A DNA stretch of 64,000 bases from DASPGQ01 sp035457705 (GCA_035457705.1 DATIBD010000046.1:97082-161081), one strand, 5' to 3'. Shown: positions 16,998 to 26,642, counted from the stretch's first letter. The notes: generated by a model from the letters alone, not told the origin. Program-made: numbers and translations.

Positions 16998-19900
16998 ATG
17001 AGAACGACGTTTCTGTGGACCGCCGCTTCGCTCGGCTTGCTGTCATCGTGCCCTGACGCGCAATCGGCCGAGCGCGCGGCCGAGGTGGTGAGTGTGCAGG
17101 GTCTCGGCGAGAGCCGGGCGGGCGAAACCGGTCCCTGGAAGCCCGCGGTTGCGCAGCAAGAGCTTTTCACGAGCGACTACGTGCGGACCGGCGCCTACAG
17201 TCGCATGGGGCTGCTTTTCCGCGACCGCACCCAGGTTCGCATCGCCGAGAAGACGCTTCTGCAGATCAAGTCTGCGCCGCCATCGCCCGAGGATCCAACC
17301 GTCCTCAGGCTTGAGCAGGGCCGGAGCTGGTCGCAGACCAACCGGACGCCGTCGAACCTGTACCTCGAGACGCCGTCGGCGACGGCCGCAGTCCGGGGAA
17401 CCGACTGGGAAGTGGAGGTATTCGAGGATGGGCGCGCGCTGCTCACGGTGCTATCGGGCGAAGTCGTGTTCGAAAACGCTCAGGGAAGTGTGACCGTGGG
17501 CAGGAACGAACAGGCGCAGGCGATTCCAGGGCAGGCGCCAGTGATGCTACTCATCGCGAACCCGCGAAGCCGCGTGCAGTGGGTGATGGCCTATTCCATC
17601 GACCCGGCTCGGCACGTCGAGGCTGCGGCGGCCCAGGCCCCCGAGCGCTCGCGCCTCGAGCGCATCGCCGAAATGGTGAGTTCCCAGAGGCTCGAACAAG
17701 CCTACGCCGCGGCGGTCGAGGAGATCGAAAGAGGGCAGGCGACGCAACCCGCAGCATGGCTCATTGCCTCCGACCTCATGGTTTACCAGGGTCTTCTCGA
17801 GCGGGCCAACGATTTCGTGCAGCAGGGACTCGCGCGCTTTCGCGACGAGCCGCGCCTGTTCGCGCAGCTCGCTCGCATCGCGCTCGCCTCCGGCGACATC
17901 GAGGAGGCGAGCTCCCGGATCGCGCCCGCGCTGGCCTTGCCCGAGCCCGCGTTCGAGGCCCGCCTCGTCTCAGCCGACATCGCGCGCGCGAGCGGTGAGG
18001 CGGGACCGGCCCGGGCGGGCTACGAGGCGGCGCGTGCCCAGCGGCCCGCGGACGACCGCCCCTGGTACGGCCTCGGCGTGGTCGACTCGGAGCGCGAGTC
18101 CATCGCCGACGGCCGCGCGAACCTCCGCGCGGCGCTCGAGCGAAATCCGGCCGGAGCCGGCTACCAGGGTGAGCTCGGCACACTCGAGACCTTTGCCGGA
18201 CGCTTCGCCGAGGCGGACACGGCGTTCGCGTCCGCCCTGAAGGCCAACCCCTCCGACTACGTCGCTCTGACCGGGCTGGGTGTTTTGCAGCTCAAGCGCG
18301 GCGACAAGGAGGCGGCGCTCGAGAGCTTCCTGCGTGCCGGCACCCTCGAACCACGATACGCACGCGCACGGATGTACGTCGGCGTCACGCAATTCCAACT
18401 GGGCCGCGTGGAGCTCGCGCTGCGCGAGCTCGCGCGCGCCTCCGAGCTCGACGACAAGGATCCTCTGCCGCACGTCTACGCGAGTATGATCCTTGCCGAC
18501 CAGTATCGCATCGCCGATGCCATCGAGGAGGCGCGCACCGCCACGCGCCTCCTGACCTATCTCAAGTCGCTGAACCAGGTCGCCAACGACCTCCAGGGCA
18601 GCGCCAACGTGGGACGCGCACTCTCTCTCTTGGGGCTCGAGGAGTGGGCGCAGAACCGCGCGCAGGAGTCCTACTACCCTTACTGGGCGGGCAGCCACCT
18701 GTTCCTCGCGGACCGGTACAACGGCGAGTTCAACAAGAACTCCTCGCTTCTGCAGGGTTTCATCACGGATCCTACGGTGTTCGGCGCGAGCAATCGCAGT
18801 CCCACTCTCGTGCAGTCGCCCGGACGGTACGGGCGCTTGCTGCTCGGCTACGGACGTTCGGACGAAATCGAGGCGCTCAGCCCGATCTTCCGCTACAGCG
18901 GGCTTTCGGTCGGGACCGGGTTTCCAGTCTCCTACCTCGTGGACGCCGACGTCGCGCGCTTCGATTTCACGGGCGACCAGCGAGGTAGAAGCGACGGGTA
19001 CACGATCACTGCAGCGGCCGGGGCGCGTCCGCTCCACGAGCTCGGACTCTTCGTCTACGGCTTCGACAGCCGAAGCGACGACGACACGGAGGCGCCTTCC
19101 ATCGACTACCGGCAGGAAGCCGATACCTCGACGGTGAACGCCGGCGCCAGCTACCGTTTCGGTCCCACCTCGCAGCTCTGGATGCGCGCGGGACTCCTGC
19201 GCCACAGCCACGACATTGGCGGCAGTTTCGTGGCGGAGCCCTTCACCTCGGTCCTCGATCATCGCCTGCCGGAATACGGTTTGCGCCACACGCTCGACGT
19301 CGGCCGCCACCGAGTCGCGGCGGGCTACGAGGCCACCCACCGGGACCTCACGAACCCGTTCACGACCTTCCCATTCGAAAATGCCTCGATCACGACGAAC
19401 CTCGACTTCGACGAGCGCTCGCGCAACGCGTACGTCTCCGGGAGGGCCGAGGTCGGGAGGTTGCTGCGCCTGGAGGCCGATGCGTGGTGGCAGGACAGCC
19501 GCCGAACGCTGAACGTGAGGACGTCCGGCATGCTGGGCGGAGAGCTCGTACCGGGCCCCACCAGCGCCGAGGACCGGAGCCTTCAGAAGGTGACGCCCCG
19601 GATAGGGGCGCGCTATCGGCTCGACGATCGCCTGCTAGTGCGGGCCGTCTATCAGGATTGGATCCGTCCACTTGGCACGAGCACGCTCGGGCCGTTGGCG
19701 ACGGCCGGGATTCCCATGGACGATCGCCTGGTCGCGCGCGGTGGACGGCAGAGGCGGGCGCGCGGCCAGCTCGAATGGGAAGGCGAGCGGACGTACGGGA
19801 CGCTCTACTACGACTGGAAGGAGATGGACAACCTCCGCTTCAGCTACGAACCGTTCTTCATCACCGAGGACGAGAACCTTTACAAGCTGCGCAACTTCGA

Positions 19901-20348
19901 CTACGGCCAGCTTTCCTCCGAGGATCTCTACGAGTTCATCAGCCCGCCCAGCTTCGACGGCGCGCGAATCGCCATCGCGGGCGCGAGCCTCGACCGCATC
20001 GCCACTCGCACGGTCGCGCTACGCCTGCGCTACGAGTACACCGAGTCGCGCAACACCGGCCAGAGGTACCCGGGCAATCGTATCCCGTTCTTGCCTTCGC
20101 ATGCGTTCTCACCCAGCTTCACGTACATGGGGCCGATGCGCATCTACGCGACATTCCGGGGCGTCTACCGCACCGAGCGATACATCGACGAGGCCAATCT
20201 CGTCCTGTGGAGTCCGGGCTGGGACGCGGCGTCGGACATCTTCTGGGAGTCCCCCGCAAAGCGCTTCCGCGTGCGCCTCAGCCTGGACAACTGGCTGCAC
20301 GAGAACAAGCCCACGCTCTACACGCTGGTCGGCTTGGTGAACTTCTGA
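16998..20348 (+). CDS. Exported FecR-domain / TPR / outer-membrane barrel-like protein
   Basis: About 1116 residues. The start at 16998 gives a signal peptide (MRTTFLWTAASLGLLSS) with a GGAG-type site just upstream. Residues about 30-190 form a FecR-like domain with LFTSDYVRTGAYSRMGLLF and TPSATAAVRGTDWEVEV. Residues about 200-620 are tetratricopeptide repeats (for example ANPSDYVALTGLGVLQLKRG). The C-terminal 450 residues alternate hydrophobic and polar residues with many aromatic strand ends and finish in LVGLVNF, as in outer-membrane beta-barrels. The CHASE2 cyclase starts 4 nt after its stop, so the two form one operon. Inference: the pair senses a periplasmic or outer-membrane condition and controls cyclic-nucleotide synthesis. 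Confidence 0.75.
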   Translation: MRTTFLWTAASLGLLSSCPDAQSAERAAEVVSVQGLGESRAGETGPWKPAVAQQELFTSDYVRTGAYSRMGLLFRDRTQVRIAEKTLLQIKSAPPSPEDPTVLRLEQGRSWSQTNRTPSNLYLETPSATAAVRGTDWEVEVFEDGRALLTVLSGEVVFENAQGSVTVGRNEQAQAIPGQAPVMLLIANPRSRVQWVMAYSIDPARHVEAAAAQAPERSRLERIAEMVSSQRLEQAYAAAVEEIERGQATQPAAWLIASDLMVYQGLLERANDFVQQGLARFRDEPRLFAQLARIALASGDIEEASSRIAPALALPEPAFEARLVSADIARASGEAGPARAGYEAARAQRPADDRPWYGLGVVDSERESIADGRANLRAALERNPAGAGYQGELGTLETFAGRFAEADTAFASALKANPSDYVALTGLGVLQLKRGDKEAALESFLRAGTLEPRYARARMYVGVTQFQLGRVELALRELARASELDDKDPLPHVYASMILADQYRIADAIEEARTATRLLTYLKSLNQVANDLQGSANVGRALSLLGLEEWAQNRAQESYYPYWAGSHLFLADRYNGEFNKNSSLLQGFITDPTVFGASNRSPTLVQSPGRYGRLLLGYGRSDEIEALSPIFRYSGLSVGTGFPVSYLVDADVARFDFTGDQRGRSDGYTITAAAGARPLHELGLFVYGFDSRSDDDTEAPSIDYRQEADTSTVNAGASYRFGPTSQLWMRAGLLRHSHDIGGSFVAEPFTSVLDHRLPEYGLRHTLDVGRHRVAAGYEATHRDLTNPFTTFPFENASITTNLDFDERSRNAYVSGRAEVGRLLRLEADAWWQDSRRTLNVRTSGMLGGELVPGPTSAEDRSLQKVTPRIGARYRLDDRLLVRAVYQDWIRPLGTSTLGPLATAGIPMDDRLVARGGRQRRARGQLEWEGERTYGTLYYDWKEMDNLRFSYEPFFITEDENLYKLRNFDYGQLSSEDLYEFISPPSFDGARIAIAGASLDRIATRTVALRLRYEYTESRNTGQRYPGNRIPFLPSHAFSPSFTYMGPMRIYATFRGVYRTERYIDEANLVLWSPGWDAASDIFWESPAKRFRVRLSLDNWLHENKPTLYTLVGLVNF

Positions 20349-20352
20349 GCCC

Positions 20353-22326
20353 TTGAAGCTTTTCGCTGGCGACCTCGGCCGCACCTGCGTCGTCGCTGCA
20401 GTCGTCGCGCTCGCCGTCCTCGCGATGAGCGCGGCAGGCGTCTGGTCGGCCCTCGACGACGCCCTTTTCGATTCGTTTACGGTGCTCGCGGCTCCGCGAT
20501 CAGGTGGGCCAGCGGCGGTCGTGGTCGTCGGCATCGACGAGCCCAGCTTCGCCGAGGTGGGCAAGCAGTGGCCCTGGCCGAGGGCGCTCCACGCGCGTCT
20601 CATCGAAGAGGTGGCCCGCGCCGGCGCGAGTGTGATCGCGTTCGACGTCCTCTTCAGCGAGCCCTTGAGCCCGGAGGACGATGCCGAGCTCGCGCGAGCC
20701 ATCCGCGATTCGGGTCGCGTCGTGCTCGCGGGCGACATCGACATCCAGACGACCGCAAACTTCGAGAGCGTGCAGCGCGTCGAGCCGGCACCTGCTTTTC
20801 GCGCCGCGGGGGCGGTCACGGGACTGGCGAACGTCGAGGTCGCGGGCGATCAGGTCGTGCGCCGATTCCCCCAAGACCCTGATGCGATGTGGCGCGTGGT
20901 GATCGCGCGCCACGAGGCGCTCCAGGGAAGCGCGCCAGCGGAGGGGAGGCGGCCCCCGCCGGGCGCCATGGTTCGCTACTCTGATGGCTCGGACGTTCTC
21001 TACGTGTCCTACTACCAGGCGCTCGAGGCGTCCACGGCGCTGCCGCCCGATGCGCTCCGCGGACGCATCGTGCTCGTCGGCCTCGCGCTCAAGACCACGC
21101 CTGAGGTCTCGGCGAGGCGCGGCCCCGACACGTACGCCACGCCGTTCCTGCGTTACTCGAAACAGTTCACTCCAGGCGTCGAGGTGCACGCGCAGTTCGT
21201 GGCGGCGGCGCTCGCGGGGCGCAGCATCGTGCCGCTTTCCAACGCCTTCCCGGCCCTCGCCGCCACGGTGGTCCTCGGGGTCGGCGTCGCGTTCCTGCGC
21301 CGGTGGAGCGTTGTCCGGTCCACCACGCTCGTGGTCTCGGCCGGGGCCGCCATCGTGGCGGCGTCTTTCGCGCTTTTCGAGGCCGGCTACTGGTTACCGG
21401 TCTCTGCCGTCCTGGGCGCGGTGGCGGGGCTCTATGTCGGGCGGGGGGCTACCGCGTACATCGACGAGGCGCGGCGGCGCAACGAGATCCGCCGCGCCTT
21501 CGAGCACTACGTTTCGCCGGCCATCGTGGCCGAAATGACTGCTCATCCCGACAGGCTGGTGCTGGGTGGTCAGCGCCGCACGCTGACAGTCATGTTCACC
21601 GACCTTGCCGGCTTCACAACCATGTCGGAGGGCATCGCGCCGGAGTCGGTCGCGCAGATCCTCAACGAGCACCTCACCCTCATGACCGGCATCGTGCTCG
21701 CCCAAGGCGGCACCATAGACAAGTTCATCGGCGACGCAGTGATGGCGTTCTGGGGCGCCCCAATCGACGACCCGGCGCACGCCCTGCACGGGGTGCGAGC
21801 GGCGATCGAGATGCAGGCCGAGATGACACGCTGGCGCCGCGAACCCGGGCGACCCGAGCTGCACGTGCGCATCGGCCTCAACACCGGGCCGGTCGTGGTG
21901 GGCAACCTCGGCTCCAAGGATCGCTTCGCCTACACCGTGATCGGGGACGCGGTGAACCTCGCTGCGCGGCTAGAACCTCTCAACCGGCTCTACGGCACGC
22001 CGATCCTGCTCGCCGCGGAGACCGCGGCGGCAGTGGCGGACGCCGTTCGGCTGCGCCACGTCGATCGCGTGAAAGTGAAAGGCAGGTCGCAGCCCGTCGA
22101 GATCTACACGCCAGAGAACGACGGGGGGCTGGTCGAAAAGACCGAGGCGGCCATCGCTCTGTATCGTGCACGCCACTGGGACGGCGCCGAGCGGGCATGG
22201 CAGGAAGTCGCAGAGCTTCGCCTGGGTGATGGGCTCGCCTCGGAATATCTCGGGCGCATCGAGAGGCATCGACGCCACGGGGTTGGCGCCGAATGGGACG
22301 GTACGTTCGAGCTGGATACCAAATGA
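20353..22326 (+). CDS. CHASE2-domain adenylate/guanylate cyclase
   Basis: A 657-residue membrane protein with a TTG start 4 nt after the FecR-TPR gene. An N-terminal helix is followed by a periplasmic CHASE2 sensor (from about residue 45; VVVGIDEPSFAEVGKQWPWP is characteristic). Then come three close membrane helices (about 290-370) and a class III cyclase domain. Metal ligands are Asp417 in FTDLAGF and Asp461 in KFIGDAVMAF. Lys457 and the YTVIGDAVNLAARLE segment (527-541) carry the remaining nucleotide-binding and transition-state residues, so all key catalytic positions appear present. The product is cAMP more likely than cGMP, judged only from the Lys. A short helical tail follows. Confidence 0.88.
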   Translation: MKLFAGDLGRTCVVAAVVALAVLAMSAAGVWSALDDALFDSFTVLAAPRSGGPAAVVVVGIDEPSFAEVGKQWPWPRALHARLIEEVARAGASVIAFDVLFSEPLSPEDDAELARAIRDSGRVVLAGDIDIQTTANFESVQRVEPAPAFRAAGAVTGLANVEVAGDQVVRRFPQDPDAMWRVVIARHEALQGSAPAEGRRPPPGAMVRYSDGSDVLYVSYYQALEASTALPPDALRGRIVLVGLALKTTPEVSARRGPDTYATPFLRYSKQFTPGVEVHAQFVAAALAGRSIVPLSNAFPALAATVVLGVGVAFLRRWSVVRSTTLVVSAGAAIVAASFALFEAGYWLPVSAVLGAVAGLYVGRGATAYIDEARRRNEIRRAFEHYVSPAIVAEMTAHPDRLVLGGQRRTLTVMFTDLAGFTTMSEGIAPESVAQILNEHLTLMTGIVLAQGGTIDKFIGDAVMAFWGAPIDDPAHALHGVRAAIEMQAEMTRWRREPGRPELHVRIGLNTGPVVVGNLGSKDRFAYTVIGDAVNLAARLEPLNRLYGTPILLAAETAAAVADAVRLRHVDRVKVKGRSQPVEIYTPENDGGLVEKTEAAIALYRARHWDGAERAWQEVAELRLGDGLASEYLGRIERHRRHGVGAEWDGTFELDTK

Positions 22327-22346
22327 CTGGTCGGATCGCCGCCGGC

Positions 22347-23603
22347 TCAGCTTGCCTGGACTTCTGGCCAAGAGGACGGAAAGACCGCCTTCTCGTGAAG
22401 TCCGCGTAGCTCGCACGCCGGCGTGTCCCCGCCGAAGCCGTACTTGGCCATGACGGCGTCCCAACCGAATCCGCTCCCCACATCGCCCGGCGGGTGGAGG
22501 AGCTCTTTCTCGTAACGTTTGCGGCCGCATCGTATCGCGACTCGCGCCGGCCAGATCCGGGGGTAGTAGTGCTCGAGCTCGGGCGCCGACTCGACGCGAA
22601 CACGAGTCGCAAGGTTCCGGAGCGCATCGTTCACGAATAGGGGGGCGCGCTGGAAGTCGAGAAGCTCGGTGGGGGCGACGAGCGCAACGGCGGTCAGGTA
22701 TTGAACGCTCACGATGGACCCGAAGCGCGTCTCGGGAAAGCCGGGCTGGTCGATAACGCTCCGCTGCAGCTCGGGCACCTGGACGAGAACCTCGTCGATT
22801 GCGGACGGCTCGAGGCGATTGGCCTCGCCGAGCTCGCGGCAGGCTTCCACGGCCGCTAGGGCTTGTCGGGCGACGGGGTAGGGCTTGAGAGAAAGCTCGT
22901 CGATCCGCCACGAGTCCCCCAGAGACTCGACGAGGCGGGCCTCGGAAAGATCGACCCCCGCCAGTCGAGAACCGAGACCTTCGAGAAGATCCGGCGGACC
23001 GAGGATGTTTTCGCGTGCTGCCTTTGCCGCCTGCACACCTGTCTCCGCCGCCCAGCCGAGCGTGAGCCATCGAGAGGTCGAGGGTGAGCCCGGGCGGATC
23101 GTGGTACCGCTGGTCAGCGCGAGCGCCGTGGCCATCGCGCCGGTCGTCTGTTCGATAGAAAGCCGGAGGGCGCGGGCAGCGGTTGCCGCGCTTGCGAGAG
23201 GGGCCGTGAAGAGCGTCGGCCAGACGCCATGGCCGAGGATCCACGGGCCTCCGATGGCAAGCCCGAGGCGCATCATGAGCTCGTACCCGACGGCGAGAGT
23301 CGCGAGAAAGTCTCGGGGCGATGCGGCCGAAAGAGACAGCGCGGTGGGCACGACCACCGAGCCAGGTGTGATGCCCGATGGTAGATGGATGTCGTCGAGC
23401 TCCGTCGCTCGGGTTGCCGCGACATTCGCGAGGAGCGACGAGCCCATCGCCGCCAGTGGCTTTGCACCGGCGATGTTCGAACCCGTATCGAGAGCTCCCA
23501 GCGTGTCGAGAAGGTGGAGCTCGAGTCGATCGAGCGTCTCCGGTGGCAGGCTCTCGAGCTCGAAGTCGTGAACGAATCGTGCCAATGAGATGAGGGTGGT
23601 CAC
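22347..23603 (-). CDS. MmgE/PrpD family protein
   Basis: A 418-residue soluble protein with a GTG start. The first half is the all-helical MmgE/PrpD domain: ELHLLDTLGALDTG, HLPSGITPGSVVVPTALSLS, VGYELMMRLG, and WPTLFTAPLASAATAARALR. The C-terminal lid domain includes LKPYPVARQALAAVEACREL. Characterised relatives are 2-methylcitrate dehydratase, cis-aconitate decarboxylase and an immune-responsive homologue; many are uncharacterised dehydratases or isomerases. No methylcitrate-cycle gene is adjacent, so the reaction is not assigned. It stands alone and converges on the cyclase gene, with only 20 nt between them. Confidence 0.8.
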   Translation of the reverse strand: MTTLISLARFVHDFELESLPPETLDRLELHLLDTLGALDTGSNIAGAKPLAAMGSSLLANVAATRATELDDIHLPSGITPGSVVVPTALSLSAASPRDFLATLAVGYELMMRLGLAIGGPWILGHGVWPTLFTAPLASAATAARALRLSIEQTTGAMATALALTSGTTIRPGSPSTSRWLTLGWAAETGVQAAKAARENILGPPDLLEGLGSRLAGVDLSEARLVESLGDSWRIDELSLKPYPVARQALAAVEACRELGEANRLEPSAIDEVLVQVPELQRSVIDQPGFPETRFGSIVSVQYLTAVALVAPTELLDFQRAPLFVNDALRNLATRVRVESAPELEHYYPRIWPARVAIRCGRKRYEKELLHPPGDVGSGFGWDAVMAKYGFGGDTPACELRGLHEKAVFPSSWPEVQAS

Positions 23604-23709
23604 GATCCCGCTATCTCCGCTCGGTCGCTCGCAACGATGTGATCGTGCCCGCTGCGATCACCTCAATCCAGGACATCGCGGACATCGCGTCAGCCTGCGA
23701 CCGCGACCT

Positions 23710-24585
23710 CTAGCGACGCTGCCGTACCGCGATGCGCGCTTGCGCCGAAGCCCAGCCGGCGTCAAAGGAGTACCCCGGCTCATCGAGGTCGATTACCAGA
23801 GGGGCGTGGTCGGACGGAATGGGTTTGCCCTTGCGTGCCTCGCGATCGATCTCCGCCCACACCGTCCGCTCGCTGAGGGGCTTCGTCACGAGGAGGTGAT
23901 CGATGCGCATCCCGTGGTTCTTGTGAAAATTCCCGGCGCGATAATCCCACCACGTGTAGCGGCCGGATTCCTCGTGGTGCAGGCGGTAAGCGTCCACCAA
24001 GCCCCAGCCGCAGAGCTCGGCGAACGCCCGTCGTTCCGGTACCGAGACGTGCGTCCCACCATGAGCCGCGTATGGATCCCAGACGTCGATGTCTTCGGGA
24101 GCGACGTTGTAGTCACCTCCGAGCGCGAGTGGATCGTCCGGTTCGTTGGCTTCGGTTAGCCATCGCGCGAGGCAGTCGAACCACGCCAGCTTGGCGTCGT
24201 AAGAGGGCGAGCCCACTTCTCGCCCGTTCGGCGCGTAGAGCGACACTACCCGGATCCCGCCGCAGACGGCCGAGATCATCCGCGCCTCGGCGAGAGGCTC
24301 CTCTTCGGCGGAGTCCGGTGCTGCCGGAGGAAAGAGGGACTCTCCGAAGTTGACGATGATCCCCTCGATCCCGCAGCGGCTCGCAATGGCGACTCCGTTC
24401 CAACGCCCTTGCCCATGATGGGCGATGGCGAAGCCTGCCTCTCGAAACGCGAGGGCGGGAACGGCTTCGTCCGAAAGCTTCGTCTCCTGCATCAGCAGCA
24501 CGTGGGGCTTCGCCCGCTCGAGCCACCAGAGGACCTTGTCGAGGCGCGCCTTCAGCGAGTTGACGTTCCACGTCGCGATACGCAC
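23710..24585 (-). CDS. xthA: Exodeoxyribonuclease III
   Basis: A 291-residue member of the exonuclease III / AP endonuclease family, which cuts DNA 5' to abasic sites and removes nucleotides from 3' ends in base-excision repair. Visible motifs in order: NVNSLKARL at the N-terminus (Asn7), LLMQETKL with the metal-binding Glu34, VSLYAPNG, GGDYNVAPEDIDV, MRIDHLLVT and the C-terminal SDHAPLVIDL. All catalytic positions appear intact. The GTG start has GGAG about 5 nt upstream. The gene is single; a Rieske remnant lies divergently upstream. Confidence 0.92.
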   Translation of the reverse strand: MRIATWNVNSLKARLDKVLWWLERAKPHVLLMQETKLSDEAVPALAFREAGFAIAHHGQGRWNGVAIASRCGIEGIIVNFGESLFPPAAPDSAEEEPLAEARMISAVCGGIRVVSLYAPNGREVGSPSYDAKLAWFDCLARWLTEANEPDDPLALGGDYNVAPEDIDVWDPYAAHGGTHVSVPERRAFAELCGWGLVDAYRLHHEESGRYTWWDYRAGNFHKNHGMRIDHLLVTKPLSERTVWAEIDREARKGKPIPSDHAPLVIDLDEPGYSFDAGWASAQARIAVRQRR

Positions 24586-24731
24586 CGCTCCAAGATACCT
24601 CTTCCAGAGTCAACGTCCCAGCGGCAACCACGAGGTTGCTTCGCCCGAGCCCTCGTTGCGGACACGGTTACAGCGTGATGTCCGCCGCAGTCCTATGCCG
24701 TCGGCGACAAACGTGGTAACAAATGCAGGCA

Positions 24732-25010
24732 TGAGCTGGACACGTGAGCTGACCACCTCCGAGATTAGCGAGAAGGGCCGGGCGCTCTTCCCACGGCAAA
24801 CATCAGATCGTTTTCTTCTCGGCGGGCGACACCATCCGCGCGATCGACAACCGCTGCGCTCACGAAGGCTACCACTAATTCAAGGCTTGCTCGACGTGTC
24901 GAGCCGCCTTCTCACCTGTCAGGAGCACCCGCTCCGCACGGCGAGGCAAGCTCTGGCTCTGGTCGATCGATAAGAAGCGGGGGACGTTTGCCGGCATCGC
25001 CGAGCGAGAA
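24732..25010 (+). pseudogene. Remnant of a Rieske [2Fe-2S] ferredoxin-type protein
   Basis: Reading across frames recovers a small Rieske protein. It begins SWTRELTTSEISEKG in one frame, then HGKHQIVFFSAGDTIRAIDN and RCAHEGY in a second, which stops at once. A third frame continues LIQGLLDVSSRLLTCQEH. The Cys-X-His and Cys-X2-His cluster ligands are all recognisable but lie in different frames. A further piece, GKLWLWSIDKKRGTFAG, follows in yet another frame. The segment therefore looks like a decayed gene rather than a real product. It fills most of the 485 nt between xthA and the PGM1-like gene. Confidence 0.6.
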
Positions 25011-25070
25011 TGTCGTTGTATCCCCCGGGTCCACACTACACTGCTGCCGCGCTTGTTGGCCTCGGCGTGC

Positions 25071-26642
25071 TCAGATGTCTGGTAGCTCTCTCGGTGTGAT
25101 CGCCGTTCGCGCCTCGTCGGCTACGACCTGCTGCACCTTTTCGTAGAGCCGCTGCGCGTCCGACGGGTCGTTCTCGACCGCGACGACACCGAATCGTCCG
25201 TTCTCGGCGATGGCCGCCAGCATGTGAACGAGGATGCCGGTCTGCCGGGCCTGGTCGAAGTGCAGGCCGTGCCGGATCAGCACGTCGAGCAGCTGGGCCG
25301 GCGAGAAGGCGTGGTACACAGTTTGCTCCAGGTGGTCGCTGGTCACGTAGTACTTGGCAACCCCGCTCGGCGCACGAAATACGCCGTGCTCCGGATCGAA
25401 CTGACCGTCGGTCAGAAACTGCAGGATCAGAAACGGGTGCGTCGTGCCGCCCTTCCGCAGGTTGATCTCGATGGCGTACGATTGCCACTGGTCCTTCTCG
25501 TCCCGTACCACGACGAAGTCGACGGCGAATCGGCCCAGCACGCCACGGAGCGCCAGATCCTGGCCGATCTTCCGTGCCTCGCCGGCGATCAGCGGACCGT
25601 AACGCGGGTCAGCCGGGAACTTGCTACCCAAGAAGCTCTGCCCGCTCGGCCCGCCTAGCAGTTGGTCGTGGGTCGACAGCACCTCCACTTCGCCGAGCGG
25701 CGTGACGCGCATCTGCACGCTGGGGCTCGAGAAGCCGGTTCCCTCGATCCGCTCCTCGACGATGCCGCCGCGCTTCGCGATGGCGTCGAAGAACCCCTCG
25801 AACGTCGCTGAGGACGATTCGAACCGCATCGCTCGCACTCGCTCTTCGAGAGCAGCTGCGGCCTCCTTGCCGCCATCCGGGAGCCGCGAGAGGTCGACGA
25901 CCGCGTTGCCTTCACCGGACACTCCGTCGTTCAGCTTGACCAGGGCGCTGGCGATGTCGGACTTCGTGCGCCGCATCTCCGCGAGCGCCGCCTTGACCTC
26001 TTCCACCGACCGCAAGTTCTCGACCCCGATCGGATGGATGACCCCGGCCGCCTCGAACACCTCGCGGCTTCCCGATTTCGACCCGAGCGGCCAGAACTTC
26101 GGGTCCGCGCCGTACAGCGGAATGCCGAGACGCAGCGCCAGATCGCGCTCGTAACGGGTGACGTTGAAGGCCACCAGGTGGGTGCTGTCGGGATTGCGGA
26201 TCAGCGAGCGAATCTTCTCCAGGACATGCGGGCGCTCGAGCAACTTGACCGACAGTGGGCGCGGCGTGCGATCCTCGACCGCCACGTTGTGGAACCGTGC
26301 GAGCGCGTGGACTTTGACTACTCCGGGCAGAAGCGACAGGTAATACTCCAGCGTGTCGGGCAGGATCGTCTGCGAAGTGGCATAGACCATTCGTGCGCTC
26401 GGTTGACGGAGCAGCAGCAGCATGAAGAGCATGCGTTCCTCGTACGCTTGTATCTCCGCGCCCTGGCATTCGAAATCGAGCGATAGCGATGGGACGACGA
26501 CGATCGTCTGCTCGCTGTCGTTGATGCGCCGGATCCGCTCCCAGTGCAGAATCAGCTTCTGCTGCAACCGGTCGAACCGGCGCTGCGCTTCCTCCTCGGA
26601 GATGCCGAGCGGAGGAACCTCGAGGGGCGGCGTCATGACCAT
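25071..26642 (-). CDS. ATP-grasp protein related to peptide ligase PGM1
   Basis: A 523-residue soluble protein. The N-terminal half (about 40-230) includes TIVVVPSLSLDFECQGAEIQ and YEERMLFMLLLLRQP. The C-terminal half resembles an ATP-grasp ligase: LVKLNDGVSGEGNAVV, a glycine-rich region, and VVVRDEKDQWQSYAIEINLR with the metal-binding Glu-x-Asn pair. The layout matches PGM1-like ligases, known from pheganomycin biosynthesis, where a peptide bond is made to an unusual N-terminal residue. No other biosynthetic gene is adjacent, so the substrate and product are unknown. The ATG at 26642 has GGAG about 8 nt upstream. Confidence 0.7.
   Translation of the reverse strand: MVMTPPLEVPPLGISEEEAQRRFDRLQQKLILHWERIRRINDSEQTIVVVPSLSLDFECQGAEIQAYEERMLFMLLLLRQPSARMVYATSQTILPDTLEYYLSLLPGVVKVHALARFHNVAVEDRTPRPLSVKLLERPHVLEKIRSLIRNPDSTHLVAFNVTRYERDLALRLGIPLYGADPKFWPLGSKSGSREVFEAAGVIHPIGVENLRSVEEVKAALAEMRRTKSDIASALVKLNDGVSGEGNAVVDLSRLPDGGKEAAAALEERVRAMRFESSSATFEGFFDAIAKRGGIVEERIEGTGFSSPSVQMRVTPLGEVEVLSTHDQLLGGPSGQSFLGSKFPADPRYGPLIAGEARKIGQDLALRGVLGRFAVDFVVVRDEKDQWQSYAIEINLRKGGTTHPFLILQFLTDGQFDPEHGVFRAPSGVAKYYVTSDHLEQTVYHAFSPAQLLDVLIRHGLHFDQARQTGILVHMLAAIAENGRFGVVAVENDPSDAQRLYEKVQQVVADEARTAITPRELPDI

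Noticed and set aside
20500..21189. A 229-codon minus-strand frame opposite the CHASE2 domain
   Set aside because: Composition is Arg- and His-rich as expected from antisense to a GC-rich gene; no ribosome site was found.
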